From Nautilus pompilius (taxonomy: Eukaryota > Mollusca > Cephalopoda > Nautilida > Nautilidae), in NCBI GenBank assembly GCA_018389105.1, contig JACATO010001527.1, positions 151,001 through 215,000 of the forward strand: 64,000 nucleotides of DNA. Direction: 5' to 3'. This document shows, piece after piece, positions 25,401 through 32,870 of this stretch (position 1 is the first letter of the stretch; every line of letters starts with the position of its first letter). Below the pieces are notes generated by a model. The model worked only from the letters and a program-made list of their open reading frames with translations, was not told the origin of the DNA and made no database searches. The position numbers were made by a program, and so were the translations under genes.

Positions 25401-25827
25401 CCTTATTTTGACTGAAGTGAGATGAGTTGGCCTCCTTGGCTTTTATTCTCCAAAGAATATGGCTATAAAAGTTTGGTGAACCACCAGATTATTCAGAAAG
25501 GGAAGAGAGTGAATGTAAGTAATCCTTTTAAACACATCTGTACATCTAAAGGGGGGGGAGATAAAATAAGTTCAAAGTTTTCTAATGAAAGTGGTTGGTC
25601 TATTCATCATCTCAAAGTTAACTAGGCTTATGAAACAAATTGTGGATGGTCTATTGGTCTATTTAAAAATTGAGAAAAATGAACTTAACCTCTTGTGACA
25701 TCATGGTGTCTGTCCCCCTAGCAGGACTTGCATTTCCAGGAAGTGACATCATGTTATCTGTCCCTCTGGCAGGGCTGGCGTTTCCTGGTAATGACATCAG
25801 GTTGAAACCGTTCTCTGGAAAGTTATT
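4307..25827 (-). CDS. tox: TOX-family HMG-box transcription factor gene, seven internal/3' exons, partial at both ends
   Basis: This is the only host gene I can support. Seven minus-strand exons were assembled from AG/GT sites and unbroken reading frame: 25827-25690, 19356-18805, 10456-10344, 9420-9285, 6327-6247, 5154-4906 and 4437-4307. Introns measure 6333, 8348, 923, 2957, 1092 and 468 bp. The product resembles the TOX/TOX2/TOX3/TOX4 family, nuclear proteins that bind DNA in a structure-dependent way through one HMG box and act in chromatin and transcription control. Landmarks in order are a duplicated 16-residue motif, the [14 protein letters not shown] region, [10 protein letters not shown], a Ser/Asp-rich stretch, a six-lysine nuclear signal, DPNEPQK and the HMG box, a Ser/Thr-rich tail, and a Cys-rich module SGC-like/[10 protein letters not shown]. 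Identification is very firm because the HMG core is almost identical to vertebrate TOX as I remember it. Which vertebrate paralogue is closest is open; the C-terminal module favours a TOX4/TOX3-type ancestral form. The initiator exon and last exon are missing from what I could recognise. Confidence 0.95.
4906..5154 (-). CDS. tox: TOX exon F: Ser/Thr-rich C-terminal tail
   Basis: The exon is 249 bp, 83 codons, phase 0 in and out, with acceptor AAATTTCCAG and donor TCTCAG|GTAACT. The peptide begins [20 protein letters not shown] and continues [20 protein letters not shown] and later [15 protein letters not shown]. It is low-complexity, rich in Ser, Thr, Met and Val, and lacks the poly-Gln tracts of vertebrate TOX3. 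Assignment rests on position directly after the HMG box, matching phase, and good splice signals. An ORF open on the opposite strand is a shadow. Confidence 0.88.
5155..6246. other. TOX intron between exons F and E
   Basis: Noncoding, AT-rich. It contains TTATCTCCCCTTG at 5331-5343, a word common in mollusc genomes as far as I recall. No transposon with recognisable coding sequence was seen. Confidence 0.6.
6247..6327 (-). CDS. tox: TOX exon E: HMG-box helix 3
   Basis: The exon is 81 bp, 27 codons, phase 0 on both sides, with acceptor ATATATGCAG and donor TCACAG|GTAAAT. It encodes [20 protein letters not shown] followed by KASLVSQ, closing the HMG box in the same way as vertebrate TOX (KQLAAYRASLVSK). 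The intron boundary within helix 2/3 of the box is shared with exon D, so the box is split over three exons. Confidence 0.98.
6328..9284. other. TOX intron between exons E and D
   Basis: Noncoding. It has short A/T runs, an AC-rich patch around 8985-9000 and no coding signal I can defend. Open frames up to about 80 codons are scattered at the level expected by chance in AT-rich DNA. Confidence 0.55.
9285..9420 (-). CDS. tox: TOX exon D: HMG-box helices 1 and 2
   Basis: The exon is 136 bp; one base completes the split lysine codon, then 45 codons follow. Acceptor GCCTTCAG, donor AAGAGT|GTGAGT. The peptide contains [19 protein letters not shown] and [20 protein letters not shown], essentially the vertebrate TOX HMG box apart from T to S in NPNAS. 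The end, DPEHKS, replaces GEEQKQ of vertebrate TOX. Phe-Phe and Trp-core positions that pack the L-shaped HMG fold are retained, so the domain should fold and bind DNA. The following intron contains a GAGA-rich run and an otherwise unremarkable AT-rich sequence. Confidence 0.98.
10344..10456 (-). CDS. tox: TOX exon C: nuclear localisation signal and start of the HMG box
   Basis: The exon is 113 bp with acceptor TTTTACCTTCAG and donor CACAAAA|GTGAGT. It enters in phase 0 and leaves two bases of a split lysine codon. The peptide starts [14 protein letters not shown] and includes [12 protein letters not shown] followed by DPNEPQ. The basic run followed by DPNEPQK is the invariant lead-in to the TOX HMG box and serves as the nuclear signal in the family. 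The sequence before the basic run is lineage-specific. Confidence 0.96.
10457..13900. other. 5' part of the TOX intron between exons C and B, before the LINE
   Basis: Noncoding, AT-rich, with a (TC)n run at 11073-11092, an A run near 11890-11905 and a (CA)n run near 13203-13217. No protein-like segment was found. The block 11590-11760 and 11940-12010 is of higher complexity than its surroundings, with few simple runs. Confidence 0.5.
11073..11092. repeat. (TC)n microsatellite
   Basis: Ten TC units in the intron between TOX exons C and B. Confidence 0.95.
13930..15990 (+). mobile_element. non-LTR retrotransposon (LINE) relic with reverse transcriptase and RNase H remains
   Basis: The 5' end is truncated. 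Residues from 13953 read [20 protein letters not shown], then [20 protein letters not shown], then QAEFRRARN, and [12 protein letters not shown], which are the usual motifs of Jockey/I-type reverse transcriptases (SYRPISLTSCL.K..E, Q.GFR..R.T, DL..AFD). After a frame break come [20 protein letters not shown] and LHADDNFNL at about 14460-14580, the latter being a form of the YADD catalytic box with His for Tyr. Further on, a frame reading [17 protein letters not shown] at about 15690-15745 matches the H.GNE.AD..AK box of RNase H. Then ISRLCTGHS at about 15920 matches the SRLRTGH motif that often follows it. Many stops and frameshifts show it is inactive. Clade placement (I, Jockey or relatives) needs a tree. 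Confidence 0.85.
16101..16782. mobile_element. non-autonomous inverted-repeat element (MITE-like)
   Basis: The left end reads TACCATATTTTTAGGGTTAT then AAGTCGAATC. The right end, read on the minus strand, is CACTGTATTTTTTTGGTGTA followed by TAAGTCGATAC. These form imperfect terminal inverted repeats of about 30 bp. Near each end is a further, directly repeated block (CATATAAGTTGATGTGGAGT at left, CATATTTAAGTCGGAGTGGA at right). There is no transposase I can recognise inside. Similar ATAAGTCG-rich ends occur in non-autonomous DNA transposons of many animals, but I cannot name the superfamily. It lies just downstream of the LINE relic. Confidence 0.7.
16783..18804. other. 3' part of the TOX intron between exons C and B
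   Basis: Noncoding. It holds a GTT/TTG run near 16876-16890, a (CA)n run at 17786-17808, AAAGGGAGATAA at 17398-17409 and a short GGT repeat near 18034-18050. Long T and A runs generate spurious open frames on the minus strand. Confidence 0.5.
17786..17808. repeat. (AC)n microsatellite
   Basis: About eleven AC units. Together with a TGTGTG run near 17701-17720 it accounts for the spurious minus-strand frame 17589-17807. Confidence 0.95.
18805..19356 (-). CDS. tox: TOX exon B: TFHTPS region, transactivation-like segment and Ser/Asp linker
   Basis: The exon is 552 bp, exactly 184 codons, phase 0 at both ends. The acceptor follows a long pyrimidine tract (TTTTGCTTGCAG) and the donor is ACAG|GTAATG. 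The peptide starts [17 protein letters not shown], matching the conserved TOX motif TFHTPSLGDEEF. It continues through Pro/Ser/Leu-rich sequence with [15 protein letters not shown] (compare FPPQ.LDLPEITVSN in TOX) and [15 protein letters not shown] (compare TTINQSQLSAQLGL). It ends in a Ser-rich then SSDDSDDS acidic linker and LPLAQ. These three anchors are the usual conserved islands of the TOX N-terminal half. Sequence between them is poorly conserved, as is usual for this low-complexity activation region. Three other open frames overlap it and are shadows. Confidence 0.95.
19357..22189. other. First part of the TOX intron between exons B and A
   Basis: Noncoding, with A-rich sequence immediately next to exon B that forms the pyrimidine tract on the coding strand. 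The only point of note is a possible 39-bp cassette exon at 21059-21097, described in the findings. The plus-strand open frame 20827-21192 has no recognisable family. Confidence 0.5.
21059..21097 (-). other. Possible 13-codon cassette exon of TOX (speculative)
   Basis: On the minus strand, TTGTGTTTAG precedes and GTATTTG follows a 39-base segment that reads [13 protein letters not shown]. Insertion between exons A and B would keep phase 0. Pyrimidine tract and donor are only moderate. It may equally be chance. Confidence 0.2.
22190..22350 (+). mobile_element. tRNA-derived SINE family copy 1 (body)
   Basis: It shares the core CTTTCCACATCTAAAAATGG followed by AGAGCTCTAGTAGAGATTTC with four other copies in the window. 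Its nearest matches are at 48140-48330 (same orientation) and 53905-54220 (opposite). The tRNA-like head is not recognisable in this copy. Confidence 0.65.
22885..23115. repeat. Purine-rich minisatellite, 43-bp period
   Basis: The plus strand is nearly all G and A with regular TGT/TGTAA interruptions. The unit starting AGAGTGTAAGAGAGGGAGGA recurs at 22989, 23032 and 23075, an exact 43-base spacing. Less regular related units extend left to about 22885. It produces three overlapping spurious minus-strand open frames rich in Ser, Leu, Thr and His, which should not be annotated as genes. Confidence 0.9.
23116..24261. other. TOX intron sequence between minisatellite and Tc1 copy 2
   Basis: Noncoding, AT-rich with A and G runs near 23884-23905. 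No gene, RNA or transposon coding sequence was recognised. Confidence 0.5.
24262..25270 (+). mobile_element. Tc1-like transposon relic, copy 2 (most complete)
   Basis: The plus strand carries Tc1-type transposase remains. About 24880-25015 reads [20 protein letters not shown] then [12 protein letters not shown], matching the Tc1 first-Asp region W(S/T)DESKFELFG and the TVKHGGGS motif. About 25198-25250 reads [20 protein letters not shown], matching WPAQSPDLNPIENLWG with the second catalytic Asp. Between them a segment is missing or scrambled. The 5' region around 24400-24440 reads [14 protein letters not shown], consistent with the helix-turn-helix. Multiple frame breaks make it inactive. It sits in the intron between TOX exons A and B, antisense to the gene. 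Confidence 0.88.
25271..25689. other. Intron sequence between Tc1 copy 2 and TOX exon A
   Basis: Noncoding. The donor GTTAAG of exon A lies at its right edge. A G run at 25551-25559 is the only simple feature. Confidence 0.5.
25690..25827 (-). CDS. tox: TOX exon A: N-terminal region with a tandem 16-residue duplication
   Basis: This 138-bp exon (46 codons, phase 0 in and out) is flanked by a CTTTCCTTTCCAG acceptor and a GAG|GTTAAG donor. It begins [10 protein letters not shown] and then carries two copies of [14 protein letters not shown](N/T)M back to back, followed by MSQE. Joined to exon B it gives ...[14 protein letters not shown], which parallels the E-TFHTPSLGDE junction of TOX4-type proteins. 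A weak resemblance of GFNLMSL to the ENMYMSM segment of vertebrate TOX supports its place. The two repeat units differ at many silent positions but only one residue, so the reading frame appears to be under selection. The opposite strand is also open across the same region, but that is an antisense shadow. Confidence 0.88.
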
Positions 25828-26329
25828 CTGGAAAGGAAAGATAGTTGTCTTTTATAATTAACAAACCACTAACATGAGTTTTAACAAAATGATACACTGA
25901 TGAGAACCATAATAATTTCTTACATACAAAATATTTTTTTCTATTGAAAAGATGTCAGTCTATTTTCTTTCTTGAACACCCAGAAGCTAAGAATGTCTCC
26001 AATCTATTTTGGCCACCACCAGATTCTTCTTTTTTCTTTGTTTTACCACCTTTACCACCAAACAGACTCAACAAATGTCTGTTTCATTGCCGTTAACACA
26101 AGTCACATGACATGCAAACACGTGTGTGTGTATTAAGATGTATGTCAGACAGAATGGGAGAACTGTTAGACAGACATATATTACCAGCCAGGCAAAACAC
26201 AAAAATCAAAGAACAACATTTTTCACCTTTAAAATGAAAATTCATTAAAAAATAAAAGAAAAAAGCCATTGTTACAAGGAATTATAGGCATTCATTCTTA
26301 GTAATAGAAAAAATACTGCGTGTCATGGA

Positions 26330-26450
26330 CATAAAGTACTTGATGGAGGACGAGGTTCCCCGACGAGGTCCTTCCAAGAGAATGAATTATTTGAGTATCC
26401 CTACTAGAACTCGTTATTTTCAGATGTGTGAGAAAATGAAAAGCATGGAC
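26330..26450 (-). mobile_element. tRNA-derived SINE family, fragment (copy 2)
   Basis: The plus-strand text CCCTACTAGAACTCGTTATT then TTCAGATGTGTGAGAAAATG aligns with the core of the copies at 53905 and 48140 (plus strand of 53905: CTAGAATTCTTTATTTTTAG). Only the body is left. By comparison with the better copies, its own forward direction is the minus strand. Confidence 0.5.
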
Positions 26451-27284
26451 TTTAAACAAAGGTAAACCACTTCAAGCAATTGCCTGAGATTTTAATGGAT
26501 ATTTATTGTTATAATTCTGCACAAGAGTTACTGTGGTCTGCCTAATACATAAATGTCAATGTATTTTACTTGATTTATGTTGTTAAGGATATTTCATTTT
26601 TTTAAAAAAATAATTATATATGTAGCAATTGTGCAAAGAAGAGTTACTTTTCATCAACTATTCTCACAGTCAGTAAGAAAAATACCATGACAATCTTCAA
26701 TATTGTAACAAATAAGTGACCAAAATAATATGACATGTGCATACCAGTATCCAAATGAGTAAGCCAATTACCTGCCTAGAGGTCATCTATACCCGATATG
26801 AAAACAGTGTTATCACTTCTTATGACAGGAGCATGAGCATTGGGCAGGAACATTCGCAAGAGAGCTGAGTTAGGATTTGCAATAATGGGAACTATAGACT
26901 GAGAAAATTCCAAATAGCCAACAAGAACTGGCATATCTTCTCCAGGTGTCCATCACACTTTTCACTGTTATCTAAAAACAAGTGAACTCTGCAAAATAAA
27001 AGGAGTGTGGGGTACCCCTTAGTCAAAAGATCACTAGATACACACGCAGCGGTGACACTTGAGAAATCAGTGCCAGGTGTCATTTGAAGGCACACAGCCA
27101 AAGAATCAGGAATTGATAGGTCATTTGATGATCACTTCCATTTATACTACAAATAGTACACACAGGAAGATACTGGTCCACATTGTCCCTTCTTCTGGCT
27201 ATTCATATCACTTCATCTTCCTACAAAAAGTGATTTCACTATTTAAGTTATTTATGAGACTGACTTACTCGTGTGCTATCTATG

Positions 27285-27306
27285 TTTATTATTATTATTA
27301 TTATTA
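27285..27306. repeat. (TTA)n microsatellite
   Basis: About seven TTA units, directly followed by TCTGTCATGCCATCC and the decayed protein-like segment. Confidence 0.95.
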
Positions 27307-27414
27307 TCTGTCATGCCATCCAACACCGAAACGTCTCCTCCTGGTGTTGTGAAGGTTTTGAGTGCTCATACCCTGGACTCATCATTTGGTTGGTTAAAAA
27401 GTGATAAAAAAACA

Positions 27415-27785
27415 ATGGATGCGTAGAGTGAGAGTAAAGTCGAATCCAGCCCAAATATCTATGTCCTTGATGATGCCAGCCCAGATTTCTCCCACCTCAT
27501 ACTTGAGGAGACACTAACTCCTACACCACAAAGACCAGACAGATGCCATCACCAGGATGATGAAAGTTTTCCTGGAAGTAAATATCACCATGACTTCATT
27601 CTGTGCCATCATCCACTGAGCATTTCCAGAGTGAAGAGGAAAGACTTAGTGTCAAAAGCAATGACAGTGAAGAGATTCAAGAAATTGAGTCAGCCTCAGT
27701 GAAACAACAATTTGCCATACATGCAGCAAGTAGTCCTCTTTACCAAAAACAACATTTTTACACTCTACAGAACCTGAATATATAG
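27415..27785 (+). pseudogene. Decayed protein-like segment of unknown family
   Basis: From 27415 the frame reads MDA, then a TAG stop, then about 65 open codons including ESKVESSPNIYVLDDASPDF, SHLILEETLTPTPQRPDR and HHQDDESFPGSKYHHDF. Around 27600 the best frame shifts and continues HFQSEEERLSVKSNDSEEIQ and EIESASVKQQFAIHAASSPL to a TAG at 27783. The composition is acidic and Ser-rich, like a disordered region of a nuclear protein, and looks less AT-driven than neighbouring chance ORFs. One stop and one frameshift suggest a retrocopy or a dead exon. I recognise no domain and cannot name it. Confidence 0.35.
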
Positions 27786-27789
27786 CAAA

Positions 27790-30700
27790 GGAAAAAGATA
27801 TAATAAGAATTTTAGAAAAACACCTATGCATTACTGCCCTTGAGAGACTCTCTTTTTCTGAAAAAACAGCCCATTAGTGTAACTAGTGGATTGGATGGGT
27901 TTTAATATTTCATCTGAATTTAAAAAAAAAACAACAAAATATTCAAAAACTAGCATTCCTCTATAATTGATTACATATTCCACAACCTATTAATATCTCT
28001 GAAAGCTTTATTAACCTTCATTATTATCTGTTCATATTATACACAAATATTTACGGCAATTAAATTGATGTGCATGTCAAATGAAAGCATTTTAATAGAA
28101 AAGACGGAGTTGCGTTCTTTATCTCATTACTCTCCCCCCCCACAAAAAAAAATATCCCGGTTTTCTTTTTCACTCTAACTGAATCTGCACATCTCAGATT
28201 AATTCACTCTGCCACAACTTACCAAAACAATGGTGGTCTCCAACAGAAGTGTAGCTTCAATAGGTTCCCAGTCGACAAACAGACTGGCCTTCCTAAACTT
28301 GAAAGACTTAATGGGGAAGTTTGCGGAGCTTTTTTGTAAAACGATGTTAGGCTAATTGAGCTGAAATCAAATTACTTAGATTGATTGAGTTGAATAGATA
28401 ACTCTGAACTCAATCACATTGTACTGGCCAATGTACTGGCTCAGTGCAATTTACAGCTGAAGTGACTGCATTGTCCTGTTTGTATTAGGAACAACTTGCT
28501 ACAAATTGATTAAGTTATGAGATTCTCTTCCCAAGCACTTTCTGTTGAAACTCCAAACTAGGTCACACACAGAAATAGATCATACATCGTTGAGTAAGAG
28601 AGTTATTATTCTTAGTATTCAGCAGGATTTGGAGATATTTAAATTTTTAAAGAACAAACAAACAAAACAGCCAGACATATTCCATTAAGGCCACAAGACT
28701 CTTAATTGAATAAATCAAGTTTTTTTTTTTAAATCTATTTTACTTTAGAAGGACAAAAAAATTGAAATCTGCTGCATTTTGTTGTCGTCTTTTTACCATT
28801 CAAAACTCCATCAGATGGTTCTTAAAGAATGCTGCTGAGACGGATGAAAACGTTTCTTTATCTCTTAGTAATAAGATATGCAGAGTAAGTTAGTGTTACA
28901 AGTAGCACCATTAACTGCCAAGCTGTTAATTAAAATAACGCACAAAAAAGCATCAGAAATAGTTCAGCATTTATACATTGAAAGGGAAAAAAGAAAAGCG
29001 TATTCGCAGAGAATGAAATTTATCTTTTCAGAATTGTAACAGAGTGAGGATGTATTCTGTGTGTGTTACTGGATAAAACTATGCCAAGAAAAACATATTT
29101 CTATTATTCTACTCAGAATTATTGTTCCCAAATCTTTTTATTGAAATGTGAGAAAAAGATCTCTCTCTTTTTTTCTCTCTAAATAACTTCTTCAAAATAC
29201 TCAGTAAATAACCAACAAGCAGCAGAGTTTTATTATTAAGATATTCAAAAACCCGAAATGCGAGGAACGGTGTATTATATTTCAGCGGCTTGGTTGTCTG
29301 AGTATAACTAAGAAGAATCAACTAAAGAGTAACAGACAAAGGAAAGAAAAATCAAGCTCCAGTCTGAACAATTAGAAAATGCCAGGTAATTAGAGGAGAG
29401 ATCTAACAGAGTTTCAAGGTAAGTTGCTTTTTTTGTTTTTGTTTGTTTGTTTCTCTATGGATACTCAGCTATCTACAGCTAGAAACACTAGTACCTGTAA
29501 TTATAAATTGCCTAGAGTATCGGAATGACAATGTTATTTTAAAAAAAATAAATTAGTAATAGAACTGTAAATAAATTAAACAAACTACTAGTGTTATATC
29601 TTGATTCTAATGTTGTAAACCATTTATCAAATTGATAACCCCTTCCCTTTTCCCTTGTATTAGCCGCACTGGCTCCCTGACTCCAGAGTTAACTAATTAA
29701 GGAACCATGCCAACAATGCAATGCTACAAAACTACCTACCCTACACCAAGATTCTGTCTCCTTTTTCTAATGGTTCAGTTTTACCCAACTTGAGGCCCAC
29801 AGGAGTTTGAAGCAAGAGGAAATGTTAACTTGCATCCAGTAGTTATGGGAAGACTTGTCTCCACCACCCTGTTCAGTCAACTAGTGAGGTGCCAAATAGA
29901 AAACCAAGTTTCTTCCCATAGCAAGACACAACCCATATCCCCACACATTTGTATGTTCTTTATGTAATCAAGACTTCAAAGTTTCAAAATTCTCTATCTA
30001 TTGTAAATTTAAACTAAGGAAAAGTCCCAGGCCTTTAAACTTGGACACTGAACCAATAGCAATAAATTCAGATCAATAATATGGTTTCATATTTCCATTT
30101 TAAACTGGGGCAGGGCAATTTATAAGAAAAAAAAGAAAACTAGGAAGAAATAGAGGCAACTAAGCCCCTGCCTCTGTCTACAAGCATAAAGTTGGTTCAG
30201 TTACAAATACAAGGATCCTCCAACTGAAGGCAAATGCCCCATTAATATGATTCTTATATTGGTTAATATTATCAACTATTAACTAGACTTGCTTGACTTT
30301 CAAATATCTGACTGTGCTAGGAATCTTCAATAACATGTAATTATTCTCCCCTGTTATTAGTAACCACTGCAAACAAACAGAAATTGTACCTGGTTACGAA
30401 AAACAAAACCTTTTAAAATCTGTATTAGGCCACTCAGCGGGGATGTTGGCTTCCATTATACTGTATTCTGGAGAATATTTCCTCAATTATTGGCAGACAA
30501 AAACTTTTCAGTTTTCAATTCCCATAATGAAGTTTTTTTCTTATGTTTAATTAGGGGTATTTAAAAATGCTACTAGAGAGGTTAGAAATTATGTCTCAAT
30601 TCACCCGTTTCTCTCAACTCGAGGTAAGTAATTAGATGTGCATTAATACTGAAAATGTTTAAAATAGAAAACAGAAAAGGTGCTATTAACTAAAGTATTT

Positions 30701-31879
30701 GATTTAAGTTGTTTTTTTTCTTTTCCGTAAACTATTATATATAAAGAAAGACTTGCTGGATGTAAATAGAAAGCTTGTTTGCAAAGGAACCTCTAGTTTT
30801 ATTCAAAAGACTGACCATGGATACTGTATATTGCAAGTCCAGAGTCTTTCTTGTAAGTTCTTGATGGCCAGCAGCAGAAAGACCAACAAAATGAAAACCA
30901 GACCTCCAAGAACTAAGGCATAAAAACAGGGTGTGTATACACACACTGTATAGGACCCTAATGTTTGTTTTACACAATATACTAGTTAAATCCCATTCCT
31001 GCTTGATCTCACTTATCCTTTGAAATTCACTAGACCATGATTTGTTGTACTTACAAAGGTATTTTCTCAGTTTCTTCACACAAAAACAATCCCTTCACTA
31101 AATTTTCCTGATTTAAATCAACCAATCATAATGGTCCAAACTAAGTCACATTGGCCAATCAATGATCGTGTACTGACTATAGCATTGCATAATATTCAAG
31201 CCACATAACAGGGAATTTCAAAAAGCAGGACATAATACAGGGAGATTTTAAAAGGTGGTTTTACCAAAAAGCATAGAAATTTGGAAGAGTTGGAGCCGCT
31301 GCTTTTTTTTTTGTTGATCTATGACTAAATAAACACCTTGATGATACAAAAAATTTTAAATAAATAAGCTTCTTCATGGCTTACTAACTTTTTCCAATCT
31401 CTGATAAAAGGCATTCATCTTTTGCATCTTTGTGGCAGGGTTATAGGTATGGCAATGAATCATCTAACCTGCAGCTGCATTTACACCAGCAAACTGTTCT
31501 GTATATCACATGATAAATCAAAATGTTTACATACTTGTTGAGTGGGGCGTGTATGCCTATAAATGATAACAAACAAAAAGGCAGTGAAAATCAGCATGAA
31601 GGCACAAGACATTTAAAGGAGCTAGCCCATCAAACTTTAATTCCATTTCCTTTTCTTAATGCAATTAATATAAAAAAAAAACTAAAACTTCTTCCTCTTT
31701 AAACTGGATTTCTTGTAAAGTAAGTGTTATCTTACTTAAAAATATATACACTACTGGAATACGAAAAAAACAAAAGATATGTAAAAATAATGAGTAACTT
31801 CAACTGAGATGTATATAACACACACACACAATATATATTAATACAGAAAATATACATAAACAATATGAATATGATGTAC
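27790..31879. other. Presumed TOX 5' intron sequence
   Basis: Noncoding, AT-rich. No transposase, RT or RNA gene was seen. A possible weak SINE match occurs near 30120-30170 (GGAAGAAATAGAGGCAACTA resembles the SINE at 54120). Confidence 0.45.
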
Positions 31880-32870
31880 AGTGCATTAGCATTTGTATGT
31901 GAACTCTTTGCTTTCTATAGAGCATGACTGTGGAATGTTGTTCCAAATATCCTGTAGCATTTTCCACAATTTATCCAAGGTGTCTGATTGCCATTTTGAG
32001 TTTCCGAGTAACCACATAACCCCACATAGCCTAATTTATGTTCCTATCAGAACTTTGTGCAAACCAAGGCACCTTTGTGAATGTTCATTCAGCCTCTTTA
32101 CATTCCAGATGGTTTTGTATTCATCCACCCCCATGTTTTACTGTAGCTGCTGTACCCTTACTGTTATGCCACTCTCTGGTCAGCCTTCAAAAAAACAGCT
32201 GTTGATTATTGCCAAACATTTCAAACTTGGATTCACCTATAAAGTGCATTTTCTTCCAGGTTTAGCCATCCCACTGTTTCAATTTTGCTACCCATTTCAG
32301 CCGTGTTATTTGGATGTCACTCCTCAGCAAAAGTTTCAATACGTATCTTATTGTTCTTAAAGAGGTGCTAACACCCATACTTGCAAGCTTAGTTATGTGC
32401 ATGATCTCTACTGGCTTCTCATCTGCCATGCACAGAACATACCCTCAGGTACCTATCATCAGTTTTGCAAAGTTTTGGTTTTCTTCCTCAACCACAACTT
32501 TTCCCAACAGTGTGAGCTTCCTGTAACCCCCTCACAGTGCAATGAGTAACCTTCGCTAGCTAAGGCTTTGATTTCTGTATGTTGGTCACATGATATGTCC
32601 TTCCCAAGAGCCACAGTATTTACCAATAATTCACTGCACTACAATGATATCGACACCTATACTTTAATAGTCCTTCTGCAGCTGTGTCACCTTCTGATCG
32701 CTTGCAAGACGACCAATCACAATGTACTATATCAACACATGGCAGTACTATGGAGCATTTCATTTTTACATGAGATGCAATTCTATCATGTGTTATTTGC
32801 ATTTTATACCCAGTTTTTTCTTGTTTCCATAATTAATTCCAACACAGTACCTAAACAAATAGAGACTTTT
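31880..32870 (-). mobile_element. Tc1-like transposon relic, copy 3
   Basis: The minus strand is homologous to copy 2 along its length. The shared 5' block contains AGTACTGCCATGTGTTGATA and GGTCGTCTTGCAAGCGATCA. The coding remains read GESKFEMFGNNQQLFF and ATVKHGGG, then PWFAQSSDRNIN.AMWGYV in place of WPAQSPDLN.IE.LWG. Copies 2 and 3 clearly descend from one family and are in opposite orientation. The plus-strand ORFs here (31893-32360 and 32568-32909) are antisense shadows of the element. Confidence 0.88.

Noticed and set aside
25670..25861. 63-codon plus-strand frame with an internal repeat
   Set aside because: Antisense to TOX exon A; the repeat comes from the duplication in the real exon. 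The minus strand has splice sites and family context.
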